Assembly: GCA_012976225.1 (NCBI GenBank)
Contig: JAAVVG010000006.1
Location: 868,001-932,000, forward strand
Direction: 5' to 3'
DNA: 64,000 nt
DNA from: Golubevia sp. BC0850
Lineage: Eukaryota; Basidiomycota; Exobasidiomycetes; Golubeviales; Golubeviaceae
A model generated the notes under the pieces. That model was given only the letters and a program-made list of their open reading frames with translations. It searched no databases and was not told where the DNA came from. Each line of letters opens with the position of its first letter. Positions within the stretch are counted from its first letter, which is position 1. This document shows positions 47,701 through 58,491 of this stretch, piece by piece. A program made the position numbers and the translations under genes.

Positions 47701-50700
47701 CATCAATCCTCTTTACTACGGATTTGGTGCTTTGGTGCGTTCGAGCTTCTTGCTCGAAAGCTCTCCTTCCCTCGCCTCATCTCGTGTCGACATGCGTTCC
47801 AACTAACCCTCTTACCTGCATATCTACTTTTCTCAGATGATCAACGAATTCAAAGGTCTTTCGTTGGAGTGTGTCGGAAGTTACATTACTCCTCGCAATG
47901 TCGGAACTGTCACCCAGTACCCAACTACAGTGGGAGACAATCAAGGTGAGCTTGCTTCGTTCGGTCGTTCCCCCACTACTCAATCACTTTTCTCACTTCC
48001 GTCCCTATCCCTCTCCTGTTTCATCAGTCTGTACGCTACTCGGAGCTCAAGCTGGTCAACAGAACGTCGATGGATTCGCCTACCTTCAAGCTTCTTTCGG
48101 CTACGGCAAGGTCTCTGACCAATGGCTTTACTTTGGAGTTGTCCTAATCTTTGTGGTAGGCCTCGCTACTCTCACCATGATCGTTACCGAGATTTATAAC
48201 CACGGAGCCTTCAACTCTTCTCTCTCCATCATGAAGAAGCCAAACGAGGAGGAGAAAAAGCTCAACCAAGCTCTCAAGGAACGTCGCGATAACAGGGATA
48301 CCGAGAAGCAAGGTGAAGAGTCTCAGCTCTCAGTCAATGCTTGCAATTTCACCTGGGAGAAGCTCAACTACACAGTTCCAGTCAAGGGTGGAGACAAGCG
48401 TCTTCTCCATGACGTTTACGGATACTGTAAGCCGGGTTCGTTGACTGCATTGATGGTGAGTTTTAGGTTTTTGCTTCCCTGATTTGTTCCACTCCACTCC
48501 ACTGACTTGACTTCTTCCCTCCCCTCTGGTCTCCTTCTTCCTCTCGGTCAGGGTTCATCTGGAGCCGGAAAGACCACTCTCTTGGACGTCCTCGCTGACA
48601 GGAAGTCGATTGGAGTCATCTCTGGAGATCGTCTCGTTAATGGAAAGACCTTTGGTTCAGAGTTCCAACGTGGCTGCGGATACGCTGAACAACAAGATAT
48701 TCACGATGGAACCGCCACTTTGAGAGAAGCTCTCCGTTTCTCTGCTTATCTTCGTCAGCCTGCTCATGTCTCCAAGGAAGAAAAGGACGCTTGGGTGAGT
48801 CGAGCTTCAGAAAGCTGTCTCCTCGTTCGATGTCACCTCATTTTCTAAAGCGCATTCTCTTTCCCTCTCTCTCTCTTTCCCTCTCTCCCTCTCTCTCTCT
48901 CTCCCTCTCTCTCTCTCTCCCTCTCTCTCTCTCTCCCTCTCTCCCTCTCTCCCTCTCTCTCTCACAGGTCGAGGAATGTATCTCTTTGCTCGAACTCGAT
49001 GATTTAGCCGACGCTATGATTGGAATCCCAGAATTCGGATTGGGAGTTGGTGACAGGAAACGTGCTACGATCGCTGTCGAGTTGGCAGCCAAACCGGATT
49101 TGCTCCTTTTCCGTGAGTAGAGTTGGAGAGTCGAAAGGTCACATAATCCACTTGCTGATCCACTTCCTTGCCTCTATCCCCTCTTAGTCGACGAACCAAC
49201 TTCTGGACTCGATGGACAAACCGCCTACAACGTCGTCCGTTTTCTTAAGAAGCTTTCCAATGCCGGTCAAGCCATTCTATGTAGTGAGTTGAAAGAGAAA
49301 GAGTCGGTGAAAGTTCACCAAAGTGTTGTTGCTGATCCGTTCCCCCTTTCTCGTCTGCACCCTCAGCCATCCACCAACCTTCGTCTCTACTCTTCGAACA
49401 ATTCGACAGACTTCTCTTACTTGAGAAGGGAGGTGAGACCGTCTACTTTGGACCTGTTGGAAAGGACTCTGAGCATCTCGTCAAGTACTTCGCCGACAAT
49501 GGAGCTCAATGTCCTAGTGACGTCAACCCTGCCGAAGTGAGTAGCAGGATGGAGCCTAATTCGCCACTGCTTATCCTCGATCCATCTTTCTGACATACTT
49601 CCTCTCTTCTCACTCTACAGTACATGCTGGACGCCATTGGAGCTGGATCTCAGAAGAGAGTCGGACCAAGGCCTTGGTGCGAAGTCTATCGCGACTCGGA
49701 GCTCTTCCAGGAGAACTTGAAGGAGATCGAAAGGATCAAACAAGAAGCCGCTTCTCACTCGGAAGATTCTGGAGAAGGAAAGCGCGAATACGCAACCAAC
49801 TACGCCTTCCAATTGAGAACCGTCTTCCAAAGAGCCCTGCTCGCATCTTGGAGGCAGCCAGATTACCAATTCACCCGTCTCTTCCAACACGCCGCCATCG
49901 CTCTCTTGACTTCTCTCATCTTCCTTCAACTCGGAAACTCGGTGGCTGACGTCCAGTACAGAGTTTTCGGGATCTTCATCGCCGTTGTTCTGCCAGCGAT
50001 TGTCATCGCCGCCATCCAACCTTACTACATCGGAGCCAGGGCTGTCTTCATGAGAGAGGACTCGAGGTGAGTACCAGATTCTTTCCCGCTTTGCCTTGCC
50101 ACTCTTCTCTCCGATCTCTCATCTCTTCCTTCTCTCCTTGATTCTTCTCTACAGTAAAATGTACACTGGAACTGTGTTCGCCCTGTCTCAGTTTATGGCT
50201 GAGATGCCTTACAGTCTTGCTTGTGCCATCGTCTACTTCCTTCTGTTCTACTACCCAGCTGGATTCAACACCGATAGCAACCGTGCAGGATACTTCTTTG
50301 GTAAGTAATGAGCTTTGAATGCCCCAACTATTCTCGAAGCGAGTCACCATCTGACTCACAACCCCGGTTCTTTCCTTCCTTCCTCCAGCCATGCTCTTCG
50401 TCTCTGAGGTCTTCAGTGTCTCCTTTGGTCAAGCTCTTTCTGCTATCAGTCCCTCCGTCTACATCAGTGCTTTGATGAATCCGTTCTTCCTAGTTGGTGA
50501 GCGAGAAGCTTCGGTCGGAGAGGGAGAATGAGTTGAAATGTCGACCCGTCGCCAGAATCGACTCTGACATTCTTGTCCCCCCCTTTCTTCCACCCTTCTC
50601 TCAGTCTTCAACCTCTTCTGCGGTGTGACTATCCCTAAGCCAAGCATTCCCGGTGTCTGGAGAACTTGGCTCTACTAGTGAGTGGACAGGAAAGGGAACG

Positions 50701-51220
50701 AGAGCTCGACACCACCCCCTCAAACTGTCTCTGATCTATTCTTCATCTCCTCCGTTTCCTCTCACTCCCAGCGTCAATCCTTTCACTCATTTGATCTCTG
50801 GATTGGTTGTCAACGAGATGCACCAGCTGGCCGTCACCTGCAGGTCACAGGAGTTTGCAGTCTTCCAACCTCCAGCCGGACAGACCTGTGGAGAATGGGC
50901 CAACCCATTCGTCAACGGAGCAGGAGCAGGATACTTGGACAATCCGAACGCTACTGCGGACTGTGGCTACTGTCAATACCGAGTAGGAGATGACTACTAC
51001 CTGCCCCTCGACATCAAGTTCTCTGAAAGAGGTAGATCCATCGGAATCATGGTCGGTGAGTTTCTGAATTAGTCCTTCTCTACTCTTTTATCGATAAGAT
51101 TTTATACTAAATCGAACGCTTTCTACTCTCACCTCTTCCCATTTCCTTTCAGCCTTCTGCGTCTCCAACATGGTCATCCTCTTGCTCGCAGCCAAGTACT
51201 TACGCTTCGCCAACCGTTAG
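44750..51220 (+). CDS. PDR-type full-size ABC transporter (ABCG/CDR family)
   Basis: I trace 24 exons with consistent phase, 1448 residues. Exons: 44750-44895, 44970-45295, 45385-45734, 45824-45878, 45988-46033, 46121-46360, 46432-46669, 46752-46959, 47033-47273, 47378-47458, 47549-47580, 47667-47734, 47837-47945, 48028-48455, 48552-48794, 48968-49112, 49188-49283, 49367-49536, 49621-50066, 50155-50300, 50389-50496, 50605-50677, 50772-51055, 51153-51220. Layout is (NBD-TMD)2. NBD1 has the degenerate Walker [14 protein letters not shown] (Cys for Lys), signature [10 protein letters not shown] and Walker B-like [12 protein letters not shown], as is normal for fungal PDR pumps. NBD2 has a canonical Walker [15 protein letters not shown] and [12 protein letters not shown], but its signature is [11 protein letters not shown] Cys-rich loop ([17 protein letters not shown]) precedes the last helix. 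Such pumps export drugs, sterols or lipids at the plasma membrane; substrate is unknown. The protein starts [11 protein letters not shown] and ends KYLRFANR. Confidence 0.95.
48840..48966 (+). repeat. Pyrimidine microsatellite inside ABC-transporter intron 15
   Basis: Almost the whole intron from about 48849 to its acceptor at 48967 is built from CTCTCTCT and CCCTCTCT units on the + strand. It acts as an extended polypyrimidine tract and is expected to vary in length between strains. Confidence 0.9.
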
Positions 51221-52108
51221 AGATAGAGACCTTCTTTCTGCTTACTAGATTTATTTTTCATAGAGTTCGTTCAAGCAAGCCATCCAAGTCCACGTTTCGT
51301 ATACTTTACACTACCACTTCCTCTTCACTTTCATTTCTATCGTCTCTATAATCATACCTCCAGAATTTCACTGTCTTGTCCTAGAAATTGTACACTCTTC
51401 CTTTCCAATGCATCTCATCTTTCTTAAAACAAGGTTCAGTGATGGAGTGAAATAAGGCAACTCGAGGTCCGAAGGCTTAGATCCTCGTCGGCTGATCTGA
51501 ACAATCTGTCAAGCTTCCTGTGGCCCAAATCTTCGGCTGACTGCGAAGAAGAGTCTTGAATTCCATCGGACTCTCTTCATTTGATTATGTCTATCAATAA
51601 TTAATTTCTCCAGGAGAAGCCTCGCATGCCACTCTGCATTGATAGTTTCGTCGCCGTCCACGTTTTCAGGGATTGAAGGAGAGGATCGTGTTCGCCTCAG
51701 TCTGAGCCGCACGTTGTTGTTGGGTTTCGTCCCTTCGACTTTGGAAAAGTTGTGAGATTTTTGAATTTGGTAGCCGATAAGTATCTCACTTCAGCTGCGC
51801 CTGAAAGTGAGGCAGCAGACAGTGAGACAGTCCTCACGCCTTCAAAGGTCAACAAGGTCAGCTCTTCTTCAAGCACGTGTACTCCATGATAGAAGTCTCT
51901 CAAAATCTTCTTAAAAGGGAGAACAATTCTCACCCTTACTTCTTCTTGCTCTTTCTTCCTTAGCCTCGTCCTTCCATTTTCAGCCTTTCAACGCTTCAAC
52001 TCTCTTCTTTCGCTTCTTTCTCGATAGCTTGCTATCCCCTTTTTTCAAATCCGATTTTTTTTCTCGTTTAATTTCATTTCCATTCTAAGTACTCTTCAAC
52101 CTTTCAAG
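51221..52108. other. Intergenic region upstream of the small secreted protein
   Basis: Minus-strand frames at 51697-51933 and 51509-51712 abut in two different frames and read partly like protein (FPKSKGRNPTTT; INAEWHARLLLEKLIIDRH), but no GT-AG intron joins them, so I leave them uncalled. A CACGTG at 51874-51879 lies 230 bp upstream of the next start codon, and T-rich and C-rich runs precede that start (51960-52090). Confidence 0.4.
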
Positions 52109-52567
52109 ATGCAGATCTCAAAGCCAATCCTCTCCCTTCTTTTCGTCAGCTCTCTGGTTTTTGCTGCCCTCGCTTCTGCCTTACCAATCCAAGAGCAGGC
52201 TCAAGGTAGGGCTGTCATCACTCTTCAAGAGCGCGGACGCAAAGCTGATTACGGATCTATGATTGGTTAGTACTTGCAGTGGGAAGATGACATCGCTGAG
52301 ACGTTGAACAGATATTCCCCCTTTTATCCTCTGCTGCCTTGGAAACTGACATTGGACCTTCTCTTGCTCTCACTCTGCCCCTTTGAAGCGGCAATAATCA
52401 ATGGAATCAACGCTATACGTGTCGGAGGAGGCCTCAATCCTAACGGTAATGGCAATAGTGAGCTCAGACCATCAGAGAGGTTTCTTTTGAGGCACAACTC
52501 TCATGTTTCTGCGTTCTCATTCTGATCTCTGGTCACAACTCTTTTTCTAGAAGAGGCTTCAAGCTGA
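52109..52567 (+). CDS. Small secreted protein candidate
   Basis: Three exons, 52109-52265, 52389-52457 and 52551-52567, give 80 residues. The N-terminus MQISKPILSLLFVSSLVFAA followed by LASALP is a clear signal peptide with an Ala-x-Ala-type cleavage region. The mature part is short and basic near its start (ERGRKADYG), then AAIINGINAIRVGGGLNPNG and a Gly/Asn-rich end. The second exon needs an AAG acceptor at 52388; if intron 2 is retained, the protein instead ends about 20 residues later. It has no cysteines, unlike many fungal effectors. The family is not recognised. The signal peptide is well supported; the 3' exons are less so. Confidence 0.55.
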
Positions 52568-53376
52568 AGACGTATCAACCTGGGAAAAAAGTGGATCAAA
52601 GCAGATGGTAATCCCATGACTGGTGAGTGATTCTGATTACAACACCCTTCTTTGACGCGCCTACTGACACATCCGGTACTTTACCTTACAGAGCCAGCCA
52701 CTATCATGGACAGTTTCAAAGAAAATCGGTCGACAAAATCAAAAGCGAGAGCTTCTTTTAGGGGGAAATCTGGTCTTCAGTGAATGTTATGAGGGTTCGT
52801 CTCTGTCCTTTTCCGCCCGTTCTCCTTGTACTCATTTCATCCTCTCAGTTATTGTTTTTCTCAATGATGTACGGAGCGTGATGACTATGCCTTGAGATGT
52901 TAGAAAGTTCAGCAGGTCCGATGTTTTGTAGTTCATGAACACGAAAAGCAACTGGTGACAAGACAAGAAGACAAATCGTAAATCGAGTGTGGAATTCCTG
53001 TTGAGAAACTCTAAAAGGGCTCACTTCACTGAGTCACTTGGGTGAAGAGTTGGTTTTAGAGAAGACTTCAGGAAAGGCTTCAAAGAAGTAGCAGGGCTTT
53101 TGGATGAGGACTTTGAACGGCCATTTGAGTTTTGTCTGCAAGAAGGGCCGAAAGAGACGAGCTATCTTCTGTTCCCATGTACAGTACTGGTATAGCAAGC
53201 TGAACACGAGATGCAAGAATTAAGTGAGAATTGGTTGGGAAAAAGTACAAGTTGGTTTTACAGAAGCTGCTGATCTAGAAACATTGCGATTTTGCGAGTG
53301 AGAACAAGAAGCTTATGATGACGACCTGATTCGAGATGAGAGATGAAAGGAATGAAATGGTTCTGGGGGTTTGTCA
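52568..53376. other. Convergent intergenic region
   Basis: This lies between the small secreted protein (+) and the dual Zn-cluster regulator (-). A GTGAGT/CAG pair at about 52623-52692 hints that the secreted gene's transcript may continue with further introns. I see no other gene. Confidence 0.45.
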
Positions 53377-55183
53377 TTATTTTGACCTCTGTCTTTGTTC
53401 TTCGGCGATGAGTGAGGATTCCATGGCCTTCGCCACTTCATCCAGATCGCTGAAACAGTACGACAGGATTCTCAGCCCCGATAAGCACCAACCGACTTCG
53501 AACTTCTTGGCTTCCAAGTCATAAGGCCCTAGAAAAGATGCTGCTTCGTTGAGCGACTTTGAAAGGTTCCAAGAAGAGTTGGAGTTGGAGTTGGAGTTGG
53601 AGTTGGAGTTGGAGTTGGAGTTGGAGTTGGAGTTGGAGTTGGAGTTGGAGTTGGAGTTGGAGTTGGAGTTGGAGTTGGAGTTGGAGTTGGAGTTGGAGTC
53701 GGAGTTGGAGTTGGAGTCGGAGTTGGAGGAGGATTCACGAAAGGTGGCGGGTTGAGATATAAAGTTGACTAAAAATTTGGCAGATGGGAACCAATCGTCT
53801 GATAGAGTATCCACAGCTGCGAAAGGTTGGAAAGGGAATGAAGAGAAGAAGAGGGCGACGCTTGAGAGAACTGTTGTTTATGGTCACTTGCCGAGGTCAA
53901 CTCACAAATGGACATCATCCGGAACGGTTCTGGAAACAAAAAGAGCAGCCACCCTGCAATCCAAGAGTGTCTGAGTTTTGGCCGTCTCTAAGAGAAGGCT
54001 CAGGCTCTTGAAGACTTCTAAGTCTTTTGGACTTGGATCTCTCGACTGAAAGGAATCGACCAAGACTTGTAGTCTCTCCTCCAAACTCCTATCGACAGCA
54101 ATTTGAATGTTGACGAGAGTGAGACGAATTCCGGTGGCGAACATGACCCGAACCATTTGAGAAGGCTCCAAAGCTTTGTCCTTCGAGACGAGAACTGAAG
54201 AGACGAGGCTGTCACTCTGTTGCAGAAGTTTCGATATAGCATTCCAGACACTCTGGCAAGTAGCGGAGAGGTTTCCGACTTGTAAGGAGGACATGGTCTG
54301 AGGGAACCGATCGTTGGCGGAGAGATCTGGCGTGATGAAGTTCGAGTGGACGGAGTCAATGGCTCGGGTCACATAGCTTGAGATGATACTAGCCTGCTTT
54401 CCCAGGATACATGAGATTAAAAATAAAGAGACGAGAAGAACGATTGGTGTGAGAGGACTGAGAGCGGCAGTTTGCTCTGTCGTCTTGCTTCAAGACTTAC
54501 GGAAGAGGTTCAGTCTTTCTGACTCGCTCTCATTCTTCAGATTGAACTCGATTGGGAAAGCCAAACTAGAAACCTCCGTATCGAGAGAAGGAGGTCGATT
54601 TGAGAACGTGAAGAATTCTTCCGGGGAGAGAATAGGCCTGTACCGGTTTGCTGCAGCGAAGAAAGAATCCACGTTCTCAACACAAGTGGCAGTCGTCCCA
54701 ATGACGTGGTAGGCATCTACCTTGTCGTTCAACCTCGGATCGTTCTCGTCGATGGAAACAGGCGTCTGCAGACCCAGAGCTTTGAGATGAAGGCAGGCGG
54801 TACCAAGGAATGCTGATTGGCAAGAGGTAAATTAATGCGTGCAGATGTAAAGGAGCAGAAGTCAGGTAAAGGAATAACAGTCAGCAAATACAGAAAGAAG
54901 AAGTAGAGGCAGAAGAAGAAGACGACGGAGTTGATATCACGGGCTGACCGTGGAACTCACCTCTCGAAAGAACCGCCATGTTGTTCGCAGCCAAAAGGGA
55001 GGCTAACACTCCCAAGCATTGAATGGCTTCGACTGAAGGTCTCTTGAGGATCTCGTGCTTGTAGCACAGCTTCAGAGCTCGGTCGAGAAGCCTCGCACAG
55101 GTAGGGTGCCTGAGCTTCCCGAGTGAGACCATCGATTGAGGATTGAACTCGTCCTTCGAAGCTTCTCCAGCCGAGATAGAAGC

Positions 55184-55214
<31 letters not shown>

Positions 55215-57329
55215 GCAGGGCCTTCATTCGAGTCTAGGTCTGCTGAGATCTTGGCTACACGTTTCTTAATGAAGTCGGTACTGCACCGAATCGACTTGAC
55301 TCGACATCTAGAGCATCCCATTCCATCCCCCGTTTCCCAGAAGTCGCACTTGACTCTACGTAGTCGACAAGAATCGCAAGCAACTCCTTGCTTGCCTTTG
55401 GGAGGCTTCTTCAGAGTTGAAGGAGGTGCTGGAGGAGGCTTGGAATCCAAGGTCAGATAGGAAGTTTGACCGGCGAAGGGCTTCTTGGTTTGAAGATGTT
55501 GAGAGGCAGAAGGACCAAAGAGTGAAGGAGCGTCAGAGAAGTGACTGGCGCTAGCTTGCATGCAAGCTATCAGGGTCTCGCAGCTACCGAACGAGCTGAG
55601 CTTGCTCTCGTTTGTTCCTTCCCAGGTCAGGGAGGTAAGACCAGGAGCTGGGTGAATAGCAGCTGCGTACCGATCGTCTCCTCCGTTGGCCATCGAGACC
55701 ATGATGCTGATGTCTCCATTTGCTGTGTTGAACCTTGTGACGAAGTTGGAAGGATCTACGATGGGGAATTGATGATGAGGGCCTTGAAAGTAATAAGCCA
55801 GAAGATGGACCGACATCCACGACTCTTCAGCACTTGAAAACAGGCTTGATTCCGCTTTCACCACCGCTGCAGGGAAGCTAGAGCGAGGAAGATCAGTGGC
55901 AGTTCCGTGTTGCAGACGAGCCTGTTCGATTCTTGAGCCAGTGCGACCAGGTCTTGGGTACGATCGAGACTTCGCGGTCCAGTTCTTGGTGCCTTTGAAA
56001 ACGGAGGGAGAGAGCAATCATCAGTGATTCTTCGTGATGAAGATTTTACGAACTGGATCAAGTCACTCACATTCGAGATGCTTAGAAGCACATCTGGTGC
56101 AGACTATCCCAACGAATTCATCCTTGAGCGTCTTAGAAGCACTTTTGGCACCAAGAGGAGCAGCAGAGACCCCAGTGAGTTCTTCTTTGACTTCCTTCAT
56201 GTCGCACTTGACGTGGTCTGCTCGACATCTGTCGCATGTCTGAACGGAAGGAGATTGGGTCGGGAGTGAAGAAGATCAGCTCTCTCCCCAAAAAAATGCA
56301 CAAATCCGACAACTGCAGTTATTCCACCTCCTGTCACTATCGCGCGAGTCTTTCACTGAAACCTCAGAACTCCCATCACAGCCGCCTTTCTCAACTCACA
56401 GCGTTTTGAACTCTTTTAGATTTCCTTTTAGGACCAACTTCAGTCTCTACTCCATCAGCGAACTCCCGCCTCTCTTGCTGACGTTGCTGTGTTCCAGAGT
56501 CATTCAGATCTGCTTGCTCTCTCCAGTCTTCCTGGAGGGCAGGCTTGAACTGCTGAACCGAGTTGAGCTCTGCAGAAGCACCAAAGCTGAAGCTTTGAGA
56601 TCGATCCGCCAATCCCAAGCGATTCTGATGGGGATCCGAGTGCTCTGTCTGTCTGGATGAGCTTGATTCTAATCGATGAGAGTCATTGGAGGATGGTAAA
56701 GTTGAGATTGGTTGAGAATATGAAGAGGATGGTGGGTAATAGAAGGAAGAGTTGGATGACTGGAGTCGCTGATGCTGACTCTCCGGCTGGAAGGTATCAT
56801 AATGTTCGACTGAGGGTATTGTTGAATTGTTCGTAGAAGTACGGTAGCCATCAGAAAGGTAGCCATCCAATTCGAAGTTGGAATTGAAATCATAGTTAGA
56901 GGACTGGAGAGATCGGTTAGCTTGATCCGAGTAGATGAAGTTCACCCCATCAAGTCCTTTAGAATCGTCATTCGGTTTGATAGAAGAGGTTGAAGTACTA
57001 GCATCTCTGTAGAAGGCATGGGCAGCTTGAGGGAAATTAGAGGATGAGGAGGTGAAGGAAGAAGAAGAAGAAGAAGGTCGTACAACAGCTGCCGCATCTT
57101 CTAGAGTGCTTGTGCTTCTTCCACCAAGTTGAGGTAGAGTTTGCCTTCTTGAGGTATCGAAAGAGCTTGGTAAATCCCTTTGCTCTTGTATCTCCCCCAT
57201 CCAAGCTGCTAGATGAGCATCTTGAAGCCGAGATTGAACTTGTGCTCCACCTATTCTAGCTTCTCCCTCTCCCTCTCGAAAGTTGTCGAAAGCTTCGAGG
57301 ATAGCACCTTCCATATGTCCAGAGTTCAT
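53377..57329 (-). CDS. Transcription factor with two Zn2Cys6 clusters
   Basis: The minus-strand exons are 57329-56400, 56239-56071, 55992-54961, 54812-54501, about 54393-53906 and 53816-53377, roughly 1,100 residues. Residues 1-310 are Ser/Gln-rich and end in a basic patch ([10 protein letters not shown]). Cluster 1 (exon 2) is [11 protein letters not shown] ... [11 protein letters not shown] with a 34-residue loop; the last Cys is made at the exon 2/3 splice. Exon 3 then enters what looks like a fungal middle-homology region ([20 protein letters not shown]). An insert with cluster 2, [11 protein letters not shown] ... [11 protein letters not shown] (10-residue loop), interrupts it before it resumes ([33 protein letters not shown]). 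Exon 6 carries an Asn-Ser microsatellite. Two frame problems exist: the exon 4 donor (phase 1) fits no acceptor of exon 5, and exon 6 has one extra base against the left-edge paralogue near 53776, in an A/T homopolymer. This may be gene decay or sequencing error. Confidence 0.75.
53576..53726 (-). repeat. Hexanucleotide microsatellite encoding Asn-Ser repeats
   Basis: About 25 near-perfect copies of GAGTTG (+ strand) lie here; a few units near the right end read GAGTCG. On the coding (minus) strand the unit is AACTCC/GACTCC, giving (Asn-Ser)n with occasional Asp-Ser. The unit is a multiple of three, so length changes would not alter the frame. The paralogue at the left edge has only a short SSGKQSNS at this place. 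Confidence 0.95.
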
Positions 57330-57763
57330 ATCTCAGAGATGCTCATAGAGAAAGACGAGGTGGGAAGGTTGTTGGGAACTGCCCGATTTCAACTATTTGA
57401 ACTGTCAATGTCAGTTGGTCTCGCTTCTCTCCATCTCAGGTTGGTATAACTCGCTCGGGGAGGATTTATTTTGAGCTGTCCGCTCGGAGATTAAGATATC
57501 GCCCTGCTGGCCCTTCCCTATCCCTGCTCTTTCCATGTGAAGCAGGATCGAAAGTGTTGGGAGAACTCAGAGCGAAAGAAGCTCCAAAGAAGACATTCTG
57601 AGCGACAGGAGGACTCATCTGAGATCTGCCTTCACCTTCGAGAGTTCGAGAACAAGCCACCATCCACAGACGGATTTTGAGAGCTGCTGCTGGATCTCAG
57701 AAAGAGAAAGAAAAAACTCCGATCAATTCGGCTGTGATTGTGGCTTGGTTGTCACGTACATAG
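57330..57763. other. Divergent intergenic region
   Basis: This is the upstream region of the dual Zn-cluster gene (-) and of the unassigned plus-strand locus. A minus-strand open frame at 57466-57663 has no clear donor linking it to the regulator; it could be part of a 5' leader. No other gene is seen. Confidence 0.4.
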
Positions 57764-58491
57764 CTTGACCAAGACGATTTTGCCACCGACGAAGTAATTC
57801 CTTCTTGGACGACTACCTTGCCTCTGGTTTGTTATGATTGGGATCGTGGGATTCCTTTTGATCCAAGTCATGAAGTTATGTGCCAAAAGCAAATTCATCG
57901 AAGACCTTACCAGCAAAAGAACTTTTCCCAAATCAAACAGAGTCTACGCTCCGTTGAGCCCAATGGAGGACCCCCTGACCCGAAGCTCACAGATCCAACT
58001 GCATTCAAGGTCTGGAGGGAGAGAAGAGAATTTTTGAAAAAGTAGATGCTGGTCAAGACTGGTTCGATTAAGTTGGTGGATTTGAGAGCCGGAGACACTT
58101 TGGGTGAGGGAAGAATCAAGTGCTTGGAACGTCGCTTCCACTTCTTCCAACTTCGAGTCCAGAACTGACTTGACTTTTTGTCTCCTCTCTCTACCTTTCA
58201 GCTGGGGATGCCGCACAAGAAGGAGTATCTCTGATGGATCTGGTCTACCCTCTTCCAGCTCGAAATCGAGATCTTGGACTTAGTTCTAGGCTTATTCCGA
58301 GTTCAAGAGATAGAGTGGGAAAGGGACGAATTTGGAGTTGGGGGCAAAAAGTATGGAAAGGTTGTCAACTTCGTCGTCGGAAGATACGCAATACAATTCT
58401 GAATCACTCAGAACTTTCTGAGCATACTTACATCGCGAAGGAGATTCTCGCTGGTCTTGTTTGTGGATCCGCGAAGAGAAATGGCTCATGA
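57764..58491 (+). CDS. Unassigned locus, two segments in one frame separated by a stop
   Basis: Sequence after an acceptor-like CATAG at 57763 is open to 58045 and reads like protein: DDFATDEVIPSWTTT, LVCYDWDRGIPFDPSHEVM, then DPTAFKVWRERREFLKK. A TAG follows, then an ATG at 58046 in the same frame opens MLVKTGSIKLVDLRAGDTL. That segment splices cleanly (58046-58103 to 58202-58491) to AGDAAQEGVSLMDLVYPLPA and a basic tail ending at 58491. The second half alone could be a 115-residue protein; the whole could be one gene with an in-frame stop. I do not recognise the family, and no convincing ATG was found for the first half. Treat as hypothetical, possibly a decayed gene. Confidence 0.3.

Noticed and set aside
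51509-51933. Pair of adjoining minus-strand ORFs
   Set aside because: They are in different frames, no GT-AG intron joins them, and the first has no ATG, so no gene model could be supported.
53549-53762. Plus-strand ORFs of repeated Glu-Leu and Ser-Trp, and a minus-strand Pro-Thr ORF, over the hexanucleotide repeat
   Set aside because: They are the other reading frames of the microsatellite inside the minus-strand regulator exon. The Asn-Ser frame continues into sequence conserved with the paralogue.
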